Below, in pieces: positions 8,101-16,254 of a stretch of DNA of 64,000 nt; within the stretch, counting starts at the first letter, position 1; the number at the start of each line of letters is the position of its first letter. The stretch covers positions 1-64,000 of the forward strand of contig SWDM01000023.1 of the NCBI GenBank assembly GCA_005116835.1, in the 5' to 3' direction. The notes beneath the pieces were generated by a model. That model saw only the letters and a program-made list of their open reading frames with translations, had not been told where the DNA came from and searched no databases. This DNA comes from Nitrospira sp. Its GTDB lineage: Bacteria; Nitrospirota; Nitrospiria; Nitrospirales; Nitrospiraceae. The position numbers were made by a program, and so were the translations under genes.

Positions 8101-9181
8101 AGGGAGTTAAAAGCGGGTCTGTTATTACGGCGCAGCAACGGTTGTCCGCAGATCGGATGATTGAGAGACATAGCGACCCACTATTTGTATCCATAGCCTC
8201 CCGTGTTCCTGAGACAGGTCCTTCAGCCCGGCTCGGGCAGCCAAAGCCCGGTCCGATGTCTCCCATTGATCAAACGTCAATTCTCTGCATGTGCTCCACC
8301 TTTGCTAAAGTCGTGAGATGCGAGCTCTTTTTAGGCTAAGGGAAAACACCCGCCGTGTTCTGCCAGAGGACAACTGAGGCGGGAGTATCAACTCGAGGCG
8401 TGAATTTCGACTGAACATCAGGCCCACAGGGGCCCGCCGTCTTGCAGAGGCAGAAAGGCATTGGCCGCCGATCGCTCGGCAAAGGGCAACACATGAGGAT
8501 CGTCATTCCGGCCGGATATGGCCAACGTACTGCGACAAACCAAACTGGTCGCAGCCCGTCATCGACGGCTCAGTGCGCACTGTCGCCCACGGAGAACGCT
8601 GCTGAAAATGTGAAAACGGATCGTTGGAACTGACGTCTTTCTTGAAGGCCTATAGCCAGTTAGTGGCAGTGTATGGGACGCCGTTTGAGTGTCTCAGTTC
8701 GGCCAGGAGCTGTCACTCAATTGGCGAATTGGTGTGCCCGAAAGTGGCCGTACGACTACTGGCTGACGAACACAGATCTCACTGCGAGAGGAGCAAGGGG
8801 TTGGAGCATATTTTCTATGTGCCCTAATCTTTGAATCGCACCTGTAGACTCCACCTGACTTCTGCAGATGGTTATCAAGGTCTTGAAATAATCAGCATAA
8901 CCGCCCCAAAGCGGAGCGCGAGCTTCCTTCACAAACCAGCTGGTCGCGGGGCCGCGTGATCGAGATGATGGCGGGTGCTGAGCACCCACCATCGTCTCTA
9001 GTCATCAGCCCAGCATGATCGCGCTGGGCGCCGCACGTTATCAACGGTTCAATGCGCACTGTCGCCCCGGGCGAACACTGCGGTAAATGGCGACATCCTT
9101 GGAACTGCCGTCTTCTTGCGTGGAAATAACAGAGGTCCGGAGTATTTTTTAAGGCAGGCTTGGCGTGAAAGCCAGAGATGG
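8101..9181. other. Long gene-less stretch with two related segments
   Basis: No ORF here has a ribosome site, domain or codon pattern that convinces. Two segments of about 85-90 bp are clearly related: one near 8557-8645 (with AGTGCGCACTGTCGCCC) and one near 9039-9125 (with AATGCGCACTGTCGCCC). Both are followed by a GTTGGAACTG/CTTGGAACTG and TCTT-rich stretch. They may be remnants of a duplicated sequence or of element ends. Confidence 0.45.
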
Positions 9182-10429
9182 TTACACCCCGCTCGTGCTC
9201 ATCGACAAGACCAACCGCACCAAGTCCGATTGGCGGTTCACGCGGGTTTTGGGGTAGATTTGCTTGACGTGGGCGCGCACGGTATCTTCGGATATTTTCA
9301 GGCGCTGCGCCACCTGTTTGTAGCTGTGGCCCCTGGCAAATTCACAGGCCACTTTCGCTTCTGTAGGGGTCAGGCCGTAGAGTTGCCCTAACCGCTCAAC
9401 ACTGGGCAATTGCACTGCCTGTGGATCGGTAATGAATACCGCAAAGCGGATCTGTTTGCTGCTCTGACCGTCAACCTGCCAGGCCCTCGGCCCTCCGTTC
9501 GACACCGGCACAGGTGCACATTGCAACACATAATACAGTTTGTTGTTGTCGTCACCGAGTCGTGACACCACGTAGCCTTGCGTGAAATGCTGCGGATCAG
9601 TAATAGGCTCATCACGCAGATCCCTGAGCCAGCGTAACAAGCTAGATAGTTGACCATTGCGGGGCGTTCGAGCATGGCCCCTCGATGTGCGCGGCACTGG
9701 CCTGTCAATCCATGCTGCATTGGGCACACATTCCAACTCTTGTTGGGTGGTAATGAATAACCCATCACTGCGGTTGATCACCTTGTGCGCAGCGTGATTG
9801 AGATGCACCACCTGCATGTTGTTATTCAGTAGAGCCACGCCGAGACTGAGTCGATCAAATGAGGCTAGAAGCGAGGCATTTTGTACCAGGGCCTTGTCGA
9901 GCCGCATCATCAAGCCCAAGCTGCGGGACACATGAGAGACCAACAGTTTCATCCAGGCGATGTCATCCCGGTCAAAGTCCGGCTCATGGATATCACGAAA
10001 AACCGATAACGCGGTGGCCGGCAAATCACTCGATCCGGCAAAGACAATCCCGGCGCAGACAAACGCGATACCTTGGATGCTCAGAAATTCGCGGTAGAAG
10101 GGCGACGCCAAAAAATCCTTGCGAGGCAGCATGTCTTTGCCGACCCACGCGTGGCCCTCACGCCACAGCCCTCGTTTCTGCATACCGATGGCCCAGACGT
10201 TTTTGTCGATGTAGTGACTCGCCCACAACTGCAAGTCAGCCTCGGCTATCCCGGCAGGGAAGACCAACCCCCCATGCTGCGGACCGAGATGAGGTGTCAG
10301 CATCAAACCCTTGGCGGACCCAAACGACGCGGCAATCGACGCCACCACCTGATGCCAGTGTTCAGGGTGAACACTGGCATCGTAAATCTGGTGCACCAGA
10401 TCGGAAAGATGCTGTGTGTCACGACGCAT
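9182..10429 (-). CDS. LuxR-family transcriptional regulator
   Basis: 415 residues. The C-terminal 65 residues are a clear LuxR/GerE helix-turn-helix: LYGLTPTEAKVACEFARG, then YKQVAQRLKISEDTVRAHVKQIY. The long N-terminal part lacks a receiver domain. It has a GAF/PAS-like feel, including a segment (LLNNNMQVVHLNHAAHKVI) typical of a PAS core, and probably senses a small molecule or redox state. This layout matches stand-alone LuxR-solo regulators. No synthase or kinase is adjacent. The start ATG has only a weak ribosome site. It lies inside the IS21-ended unit and reads toward its left end. Confidence 0.75.
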   Translation of the reverse strand: MRRDTQHLSDLVHQIYDASVHPEHWHQVVASIAASFGSAKGLMLTPHLGPQHGGLVFPAGIAEADLQLWASHYIDKNVWAIGMQKRGLWREGHAWVGKDMLPRKDFLASPFYREFLSIQGIAFVCAGIVFAGSSDLPATALSVFRDIHEPDFDRDDIAWMKLLVSHVSRSLGLMMRLDKALVQNASLLASFDRLSLGVALLNNNMQVVHLNHAAHKVINRSDGLFITTQQELECVPNAAWIDRPVPRTSRGHARTPRNGQLSSLLRWLRDLRDEPITDPQHFTQGYVVSRLGDDNNKLYYVLQCAPVPVSNGGPRAWQVDGQSSKQIRFAVFITDPQAVQLPSVERLGQLYGLTPTEAKVACEFARGHSYKQVAQRLKISEDTVRAHVKQIYPKTRVNRQSDLVRLVLSMSTSGV

Positions 10430-10911
10430 GGCAGCAGCCCAATAAAATAATTCACCCGAGACGTATCTCGGAGTTGCCGATCGACCCGCTCTTTAAGCCA
10501 AAACTAACCTAGCCTTGATACGCATGACGTCCTGGTATTCGTATGTGAGATGCCAAATCGCTGACAAAAGGCAGACAGAACATGCGACAAACAGAGAGTC
10601 AAAGTCCATCACATATTTATGCGATGCGAGGATCGTGAGTAAGAAGTATATGCTCGCCGTGACCCCACGTCCACATACTTACGTGAGGATACGTTGCCCG
10701 TTCGATCATCCACAGAACAACGCAAGGTGGTGTTCGAACAATAACCGCCGAGAGTCTCAATGGTGAGCAGCTGGTGTCGAGAAAAGACTGCCGACCCACT
10801 CTTGTCCAACGGCGTATTGGCTTAGCAGCCCCAGTCGTCTCAATACAATCAGGAACTTTTTGAGGAACACACACTGCACGCAACAAGAGCCGGGCGAAGT
10901 CGCTCCGAACA
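10430..10911. other. Spacer without a recognisable gene
   Basis: About 480 bases upstream of the LuxR-type gene. Short ORFs on both strands lack ribosome sites and any domain. Confidence 0.4.
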
Positions 10912-11124
10912 ATGCATAACACATTGACGAGCCTTACGAAGCGCGAGCGAGAGGTCTTGAGCCTGTTGGCGAATGGAGAGGCCACCAACAAATTGGCGCG
11001 AATGCTGGGGGTGCGTCCACGTACCGTGCAGAAGCATTTGCAAAGAATTTACGCAAAGCTCGGGGTGAAAGGTCGAATGGCGGCGGCGATCATGATAGTG
11101 CGATCGGGGATCTCGTTAGTATAA
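10912..11124 (+). CDS. Stand-alone LuxR/GerE helix-turn-helix protein
   Basis: 70 residues that are almost only a GerE DNA-binding domain: LTKREREVLSLLANGEATNK, then LGVRPRTVQKHLQRIYAKLGV. Single-domain GerE proteins exist, but this could also be the surviving 3' end of a larger regulator because its ribosome site is poor and nothing of a receiver is visible upstream. It would bind DNA as a dimer. The motif is intact, including the conserved recognition-helix residues. Confidence 0.6.
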   Translation: MHNTLTSLTKREREVLSLLANGEATNKLARMLGVRPRTVQKHLQRIYAKLGVKGRMAAAIMIVRSGISLV

Positions 11125-11371
11125 GCGAATCCATGTGTAGGCACATGAATCACGGCGCGTACGCGCTTTGGCGTACGACTTCTGAGGAATTGTAGGACTG
11201 CTTCGCAGTAGCGGATGATCGGCGCGTGATGGGATCGAAAGAATACTTTGGCTGGATCACTGATAGATCGTGCGCAGGTTAAGCGATGCGCAGTGATGCT
11301 GGGCCCGCGGTTACTAGAAGAGTTGGTAGGCGATGGGACGGGTGGGTGCCTTTAACGCAAGGGGGCGTGTG

Positions 11372-13573
11372 ATGAAACGAGGAATGATGAATGCGGTATT
11401 CATAGTCGGTGCGGCGATGTGGCTGGCTGGCTGTAGTTCAGGCGGTGGCGATGGCGGCAGCAGCGGGGCGCCTCCTGCCGCCGTGCCGTTGGCCGGTGTG
11501 TTTGTCGATAGCCCCGTGCAAGGGCTCGGCTATACAACTTCGACTGGCTTGTCCGGTACCACGGATGCGGCCGGAAGCTTCGGGTACAATTCCGGCGACA
11601 CGATGAGCTTCACCCTGTATGGGAGAACGATCTGTTCAGGTATCCCCGCAGCACCAGTGATCACGGCACTCTCTTGTGCCGGCGCGACGAGCTTGGCGGA
11701 CGCGCGAGTCGTGGATCTGTCGCAACTCTTGCTGACCCTAGGCGGAGTACCGGTCGGATCGAATCCAATTGTGCTTCCGTCCGCCGCTCCCCCCAGCTTC
11801 CCGGCCCCCCTTCCTACTTTGGGGGCGCCTGGGTTTGATACGTTGTTCCCTGGACTCACGCTCGTGCCCGAAGCCACGGCGACCACCCATTTGGGCAGCT
11901 CCTTTAAGACCCTGGCTGTGACGCTCGTGAACAGCGGGACGGTCTCTTCGAATCCCGCGGGGATCAACTGCACAGCCGGCACCTGCACCGCGGTCTTCCA
12001 GACCGGCACAGTGGTGACACTCACGGCAACCGGGACTGGCTTCACCGACTGGAGTGGAGGCACGGGCAGCGCGGCTTGCACCGGCGCGGGAACTTGCGTG
12101 GTCACGGTGAATGCCGATTCCACCATCACCGCCACGTTCCCAGTCGCGCCACCGCCTGCGACCCTGAACATTCTGCCGAACGGGGGCACCGGCACCGGCA
12201 CTGTCGCATGTAGTGCAAACAGTGGAGCGTTTGGCGCCTGCGCTACGTCCTATCCGAATCCCACTCCCTTGGTGATCCGGGCTACTGCCAATAGTGGCTC
12301 CACCTTCACCGGCTGGACCGATGGCACCGGCAATGGCGTAAGTTGTAATAGCACCGCGGTCGATTGTGCCATCACCCTGACGGCGAACTCGGCGATTCGC
12401 GCGAACTTTACCTTACCTGTGATGAATTCCGTCACGAGCAGCACCGCCACAGCCAACGGCGGCGGCGGAAGCGTCACGTGTAGTGCCAACGGAGGAGCCG
12501 CCGCGGCCTGCGGCAGCTATCCCGTCGGTTCCGCGATCGTCATGACGGCCAGCCCCAACGCGCAGTCGAACTTCACCGGTTGGAGCGGCGGGTCAGGGAA
12601 CGCAAGCGTAGTAGCCTGCAATGGCACCACCGGAACATGTAATTTCACATTGACGGCCAATACCAATATCACCGCCAATTTCACTCGGCCGACCTTGTCG
12701 GTCACCGTGGTAGGCACCGGCACCGTGAACTCGAATCCGGCTGGCATCAATACCTGTACGTCGAATTGCACGGCCCCCTTCGATAGGGGCACGGCGGTCA
12801 CGCTTACCGCCAGCGGTGCGAACTTCACCGGCTGGAGCGGCGGCGGCTGCTCGGGCACCGGCACCTGCGTCGTGACGCTGAATGCGAACACGACGGTGAC
12901 GGCAACATTTGGACCGGTGGCAGTCTCTGCCATCGTAGGAGGCTGGCAGATTGGTAGTGGGGCAACGAATGATCTCTCCGTTGTCACATTCATGGCAGAC
13001 GGCACATTCGTCGGTGCTGAGGATTCCGACACGTTAGATGGGATAGAGCGAGGAACGTATACCTGGGACCCCACGACAGGAGCCTTGGCCGTGTCTCTCA
13101 CAGTGGACACGAACGGTCCTGCCAACGGAGCCTCCGGCCTCTCTGCTCTTTCTGCGACCGTGACGGGAGGTACCTTAGAGACCTTGACACTATTCAATGC
13201 CGGCAGCCTGATCGCGACGGCATCCCGAATTACCGATGCTGCAAATCCACTTGTCGGAAGCTGGCGATTCAATGACGTAGGGGGGGCAGGCACGGTCTTG
13301 GTTTTGACGCTGTTCTCAGACGGTAAGTTCGTGGTTGCGAGTCAGGAAACCCCCTTCTTCCCAGATGGAATGGAGCGGGGCACGTATGTGAGAGCTGCAA
13401 ATGGCGACTCAACCTTCACGGTGACGCTGGATACAGGCGGTATCGGCGGGATTACAGATAGTCTGACGCTGCCAGCCGTAGAGGCATTCAATATCCAAGT
13501 CTCTGGTAACACGATGACTGTTAACGACCCTAGCGAACCGGTAGTGGTAATGGGCACTCGTGTGGGGATGTGA
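11372..13573 (+). CDS. Large repeat-containing lipoprotein (InlB-B-like repeats)
   Basis: About 733 residues from the ATG at 11372 (an in-frame ATG at 11333 would add 13 residues before the signal). The signal peptide ends in the lipobox WLAGC and a glycine/serine linker, so the protein is anchored by lipid. The middle contains at least four divergent repeats of about 75-80 residues of the type NPAGINC...G..VTLTATG..FTGWSGG...C.GTGTCVVTLNANTTVTATF, with paired cysteines. These are known from InlB-B-repeat or similar beta-sandwich surface proteins. The C-terminal quarter has two related lipocalin-like modules (VGGWQIG and VGSWRFN, each with FxxDGxFV and an ERGTY turn). A surface or periplasmic binding role is inferred. 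Confidence 0.75.
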   Translation: MKRGMMNAVFIVGAAMWLAGCSSGGGDGGSSGAPPAAVPLAGVFVDSPVQGLGYTTSTGLSGTTDAAGSFGYNSGDTMSFTLYGRTICSGIPAAPVITALSCAGATSLADARVVDLSQLLLTLGGVPVGSNPIVLPSAAPPSFPAPLPTLGAPGFDTLFPGLTLVPEATATTHLGSSFKTLAVTLVNSGTVSSNPAGINCTAGTCTAVFQTGTVVTLTATGTGFTDWSGGTGSAACTGAGTCVVTVNADSTITATFPVAPPPATLNILPNGGTGTGTVACSANSGAFGACATSYPNPTPLVIRATANSGSTFTGWTDGTGNGVSCNSTAVDCAITLTANSAIRANFTLPVMNSVTSSTATANGGGGSVTCSANGGAAAACGSYPVGSAIVMTASPNAQSNFTGWSGGSGNASVVACNGTTGTCNFTLTANTNITANFTRPTLSVTVVGTGTVNSNPAGINTCTSNCTAPFDRGTAVTLTASGANFTGWSGGGCSGTGTCVVTLNANTTVTATFGPVAVSAIVGGWQIGSGATNDLSVVTFMADGTFVGAEDSDTLDGIERGTYTWDPTTGALAVSLTVDTNGPANGASGLSALSATVTGGTLETLTLFNAGSLIATASRITDAANPLVGSWRFNDVGGAGTVLVLTLFSDGKFVVASQETPFFPDGMERGTYVRAANGDSTFTVTLDTGGIGGITDSLTLPAVEAFNIQVSGNTMTVNDPSEPVVVMGTRVGM

Positions 13574-13601
13574 TTGGCCCCGTAACGACGACGGCATAAA
13601 T

Positions 13602-13628
13602 CCCGCCAGGTCATGATGACCTGGCGGG
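13602..13628. terminator. Strong palindrome after the lipoprotein gene
   Basis: A 12-bp perfect stem (CCCGCCAGGTCA against TGACCTGGCGGG) with a 3-base loop, 29 bp after the stop codon. There is no T-tract, so it may be a transcript-stabilising hairpin or an operator rather than a classical terminator. Confidence 0.45.
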
Positions 13629-13679
13629 CTGGGGGCATCCCCCTCGGCGCCGATACACTTTACGAGTGAGGAGAACGTG

Positions 13680-14264
13680 ATGAACAACGCAGCCAAGCAG
13701 AAGTATCTGTTCCGTCTGTTACAAGGAGTCCGTTGGGCCTCCCTTCTTTGTGTGTTGCTGTTTGTGGGTTGTAGCTCAGAGCCGGCGCATTATGAGGGCG
13801 CATTTTCAGCGAGTCAGCAGGTGAAAGGCAATTCGGAGTCAATTTCTGTTCCGATCGACAGGGCGTGGGGATCTGTTCTTGAGGTCCTCTCGCAGCAGGG
13901 CTTTCTGATTCAGCAGGCCGACTCGAAAAGTCACATTATTCTGGCGAATCGGGAGATGCGATCCAAAGACGATAAAGATCTGTCCCATACGGTCGCCGCG
14001 ACCGTCACGCTATTCTCTTCCAGCAACCAGATGACCCGTGTCATGGTGGCGGCGAACCAGACCACCGAACTCCACAAAAAGTCCTATACCTGGTGGCATC
14101 TCCTCTGGCTGATTCCCGTCTTTCCAACCGGGACAGAGTATACGACCGTGGTCGTTGAGCGGGATACCGTTCGCAGCCCGCAGTTCTATAGCGATTTTTT
14201 TGGGGCGGTGAAGAAATCCACTGAAGAGAAAAAAGAATCAGCGCAATCGGTGCCTGCGTCCTAA
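13680..14264 (+). CDS. Lipoprotein of unknown family
   Basis: About 194 residues. GAGGAG precedes the ATG at 13680 (a GTG at 13677 is also possible). A signal peptide ends at the lipobox LFVGC. The mature protein has an N-terminal SVPIDRAWGSVLEVLSQQGF segment, with conserved-looking W and aromatic positions, followed by a beta-rich part and a WWHLLWLIPVFPTG hydrophobic stretch. This resembles small outer-membrane or periplasmic lipoproteins of the BamC/NlpB kind only loosely. The tail is charged and lysine-rich. No function is assigned. Confidence 0.65.
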   Translation: MNNAAKQKYLFRLLQGVRWASLLCVLLFVGCSSEPAHYEGAFSASQQVKGNSESISVPIDRAWGSVLEVLSQQGFLIQQADSKSHIILANREMRSKDDKDLSHTVAATVTLFSSSNQMTRVMVAANQTTELHKKSYTWWHLLWLIPVFPTGTEYTTVVVERDTVRSPQFYSDFFGAVKKSTEEKKESAQSVPAS

Positions 14265-14433
14265 TAGATGGGGCGAGGTTTTCGCACTAGCGTCCTGATC
14301 CTAGATTTTTTCGGGGGTATTGATCGGGGTTGTTCCGGTCATGATTGCTGCCATCAGTGGCGAATGATGATAGGTGGTGAAACACACACCCGCTACCGTC
14401 AGACTGATACTGATCGTTGGCTATAACCTGAGA

Positions 14434-14464
14434 AAGACAGGCCGCCTACAAGGCGGCCTGTCTT
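14434..14464. terminator. Bidirectional intrinsic terminator 1
   Basis: AAGACAGGCCGCC pairs with GGCGGCCTGTCTT around a 5-base loop. It lies between the plus-strand lipoprotein and the minus-strand ahcY fragment. Confidence 0.6.
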
Positions 14465-14521
14465 CTCCTCCATCCTCCTCAGTGCGGGTAAGTCTCAGGC
14501 ACTGGTGCTTTGACTGCAAAC

Positions 14522-14552
14522 AAAAAGGCCACCGTTTCCGGTGGCCTTTTCA
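14522..14552. terminator. Bidirectional intrinsic terminator 2
   Basis: AAAAGGCCACCG pairs with CGGTGGCCTTTT around TTTC, with flanking A and T runs on both sides. It is well placed to end transcription of the minus-strand ahcY remnant. Confidence 0.7.
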
Positions 14553-14600
14553 TTACTCCCATTCCATGTTCTGGCAGGAGTGGTGCGAGGTGGCCCGCCG

Positions 14601-15119
14601 CTATGTCCCCATCTCCCAACTCGCCAGATATTTCTTTTGTTCCTTCGTCAGCGTATCGATCTTCATCCCCATCCCTGCCAGCTTCAGCCTCGCGATCTCC
14701 TTATCGATCACTGGTGGGACCGGATAAACCTTCTTCTCCAGAATCTTGTAATTCTTCACCAAGTATTCGGCGCCGAGCGCCTGGTTGGCAAAGCTCATGT
14801 CCATGACGCTGGAGGGGTGGCCTTCCGCGGTCGCGAGATTAACCAACCGTCCTTCGCCGAGGAGGCTGACTCGATTGCCGGTCTTCAGTGTGAATTGCTC
14901 GACGCCAGGTCTGATGAGCTGCTTCTTGCTGCTCAAGTTTTCCAAGGCGGGAATATCCAACTCGACATTGAAGTGGCCTGAGTTGCAGACGATGGCCCCT
15001 TCCTTCATGACGGCGAAGTGTTCGTTACGGATGACCTTGAGGTTGCCGGTGACCGTGACGAAAAAGTCTCCGATCAACGCGGCCTGTTCCATCGGCATGA
15101 CGCGGAATCCATCCATCAC
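14601..15119 (-). pseudogene. ahcY: Adenosylhomocysteinase, C-terminal fragment
   Basis: 172 codons matching the end of S-adenosylhomocysteine hydrolase: DGFRVMPMEQAA, GNLKVIRNEHFAVMKEGAI, CNSGHFNVELD, and the C-terminal region with EYLVKNY and VPPVIDKEIARLKL. The complete enzyme has about 420-470 residues, so roughly the first 60 per cent is missing; upstream of 15119 the homology stops. The NAD-binding glycine-rich loop is absent, so the fragment cannot be an active enzyme. It retains its own terminator. It lies inside the IS21-ended unit near its right end and was probably captured or truncated by a rearrangement. A full ahcY presumably exists elsewhere in the genome. Confidence 0.85.
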
Positions 15120-15431
15120 TGCTTCTAATAGTAGGGTCGCGTCATGTAATCATACATTGGGGGACAATCCGACAGATGGGGTCAGCCGAAAAGCAAGCTA
15201 ATGGATCGGCACCGATCCCAGATGTATTGCTTTATCTGTATGGGAATGTCGTTTTGATGTTGATCACGTCATTCCATTGGACCACCTGATAGCGGACGGT
15301 CATGGACTTCTGCTTTGGGTCGGAAGCAGCCGTTCAGAACAGCGAGAAAACATCAATCCAGTGCCGATCCTTACCCAAGTCGGGGAGTCTGTCAATATTC
15401 AACAACTCATTTAGTCTTGGGCAGTTCGGTC
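15120..15431. other. Spacer without a gene
   Basis: No credible ORF. Around 15290-15330 it contains TCATGGACTTCTGCTTTGGG, nearly identical to a segment near 46196-46216 in the cassette array on the tRNA-Cys island. Confidence 0.4.
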
Positions 15432-15500
15432 GGCTGGTTTGTAGCATATTGAGTGGCTGGTTTCCGTCATAATCGGTGGCCGTTTTGAGCAGAATACGCA
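15432..15500 (-). repeat. Right IS21-type terminal repeats
   Basis: Three copies of the same motif on the minus strand (TGGCTGGTTT-type on the plus strand), ending at GCAGAATACGCA. ATTACC follows at once, the partner of the duplication at 7985-7990. Confidence 0.65.
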
Positions 15501-15597
15501 ATTACCCACGTGCAGAAAAACCAGACTCACACCACATCCTCGGATACAGAGCACCATCCTGGCGCGTAAGACACCAGATGCAGACCACACACCACAC

Positions 15598-16254
15598 TTA
15601 CAACGACTGCAGCTGTCGACCCTGTCCCGCCACATGCGCCACCGCATACCGATAGACATCAACAGTATTTTTTAACGCGCACTGCCGCATGATCTTCCCC
15701 CGATGATATTCCACCGTCTTCCGACTAATCCCTAAGCACGCAGCCGTCTGCTCAATCGACAAGCCCTCCGATACCGCCTTCAGCACGTCACGTTGTCGCT
15801 TTGTCAGTGCGGGCATCGGAGACTGCGGTGATACCCCTGATGGCCCCATCAAAATGACATCCGCAATATGCGACCGGCCGGCAAACACCGCCCGCAACGC
15901 CCGAAGAAATTCCTCCGGCTCACTCCGCTTACTCAAATAGCCATTCGCCCCCACTTCCAACCCCTGCCGCACATAGCTACCCTCTTCGTGCATACTGACA
16001 AACACCAGTTTCACCGCACTATTCCCACTCCGGATCCGACGCGCGACTTCAATCCCACTCACATCCGGCAACGACACATCTAGCAACACCAGATCCGGAT
16101 CGGTCTCCGCGACCTGCGCCAACGCCTCAGCCCCCGTCGACACACTCCCCACCACCTCGATCGTCCCGAACTCACCAGTCCGTTCCGCAATCGACAAATA
16201 CTGACGCAAGCCTAGATGCATAAACGCATGATCATCCACGAGTAAGACCTTCAC
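15598..16254 (-). CDS. NarL-type response regulator
   Basis: About 218 residues from the GTG at 16254, which has a GGGGGGAGG tract at the right distance. The receiver domain is complete: acidic pair VLLVDDH, phospho-acceptor LVLLDVSLPDVSG, the serine switch (VFVSMHEEG) and lysine (GYLSKRSEP). The output domain is a clear GerE helix-turn-helix: LTKRQRDVLKAVSEGLSIEQ, then LGISRKTVEYHRGKIM. It overlaps the 3' end of the histidine kinase gene by about 23 bp, so the two form a coupled operon. It should bind DNA when phosphorylated by that kinase. Target genes are not evident. Confidence 0.85.
   Translation of the reverse strand: MKVLLVDDHAFMHLGLRQYLSIAERTGEFGTIEVVGSVSTGAEALAQVAETDPDLVLLDVSLPDVSGIEVARRIRSGNSAVKLVFVSMHEEGSYVRQGLEVGANGYLSKRSEPEEFLRALRAVFAGRSHIADVILMGPSGVSPQSPMPALTKRQRDVLKAVSEGLSIEQTAACLGISRKTVEYHRGKIMRQCALKNTVDVYRYAVAHVAGQGRQLQSL

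Larger units (their letters stand above)
7991..15500. mobile_element. 7.5-kb unit with IS21-type ends and a 6-bp target duplication
   Basis: The left end starts TGCGTATTATGC and the right end finishes GCAGAATACGCA, so they are inverted. Each end carries three or four spaced copies of a short motif close to ATGCTCGAAACCAGCCA, the hallmark of IS21-family termini (multiple transposase-binding repeats). The bases outside are ATTACC at 7985-7990 and again at 15501-15506, a perfect 6-bp direct repeat. Inside are a LuxR regulator, a free HTH, two lipoprotein genes and an ahcY fragment, but no istA/istB-like gene can be seen. It therefore looks like a non-autonomous unit mobilised by a transposase supplied elsewhere, or one that lost its own. 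Base composition also changes at both borders. Confidence 0.7.

Noticed and set aside
7630-8339. Two short plus-strand ORFs around the left end of the 7.5-kb unit
   Set aside because: They read through the terminal repeats and show no ribosome site, domain or protein-like composition.
12250-13293. Minus-strand ORFs over the repeat-rich lipoprotein gene
   Set aside because: Shadows created by its repetitive, GC-rich codons; the plus frame has signal peptide, lipobox and repeats.
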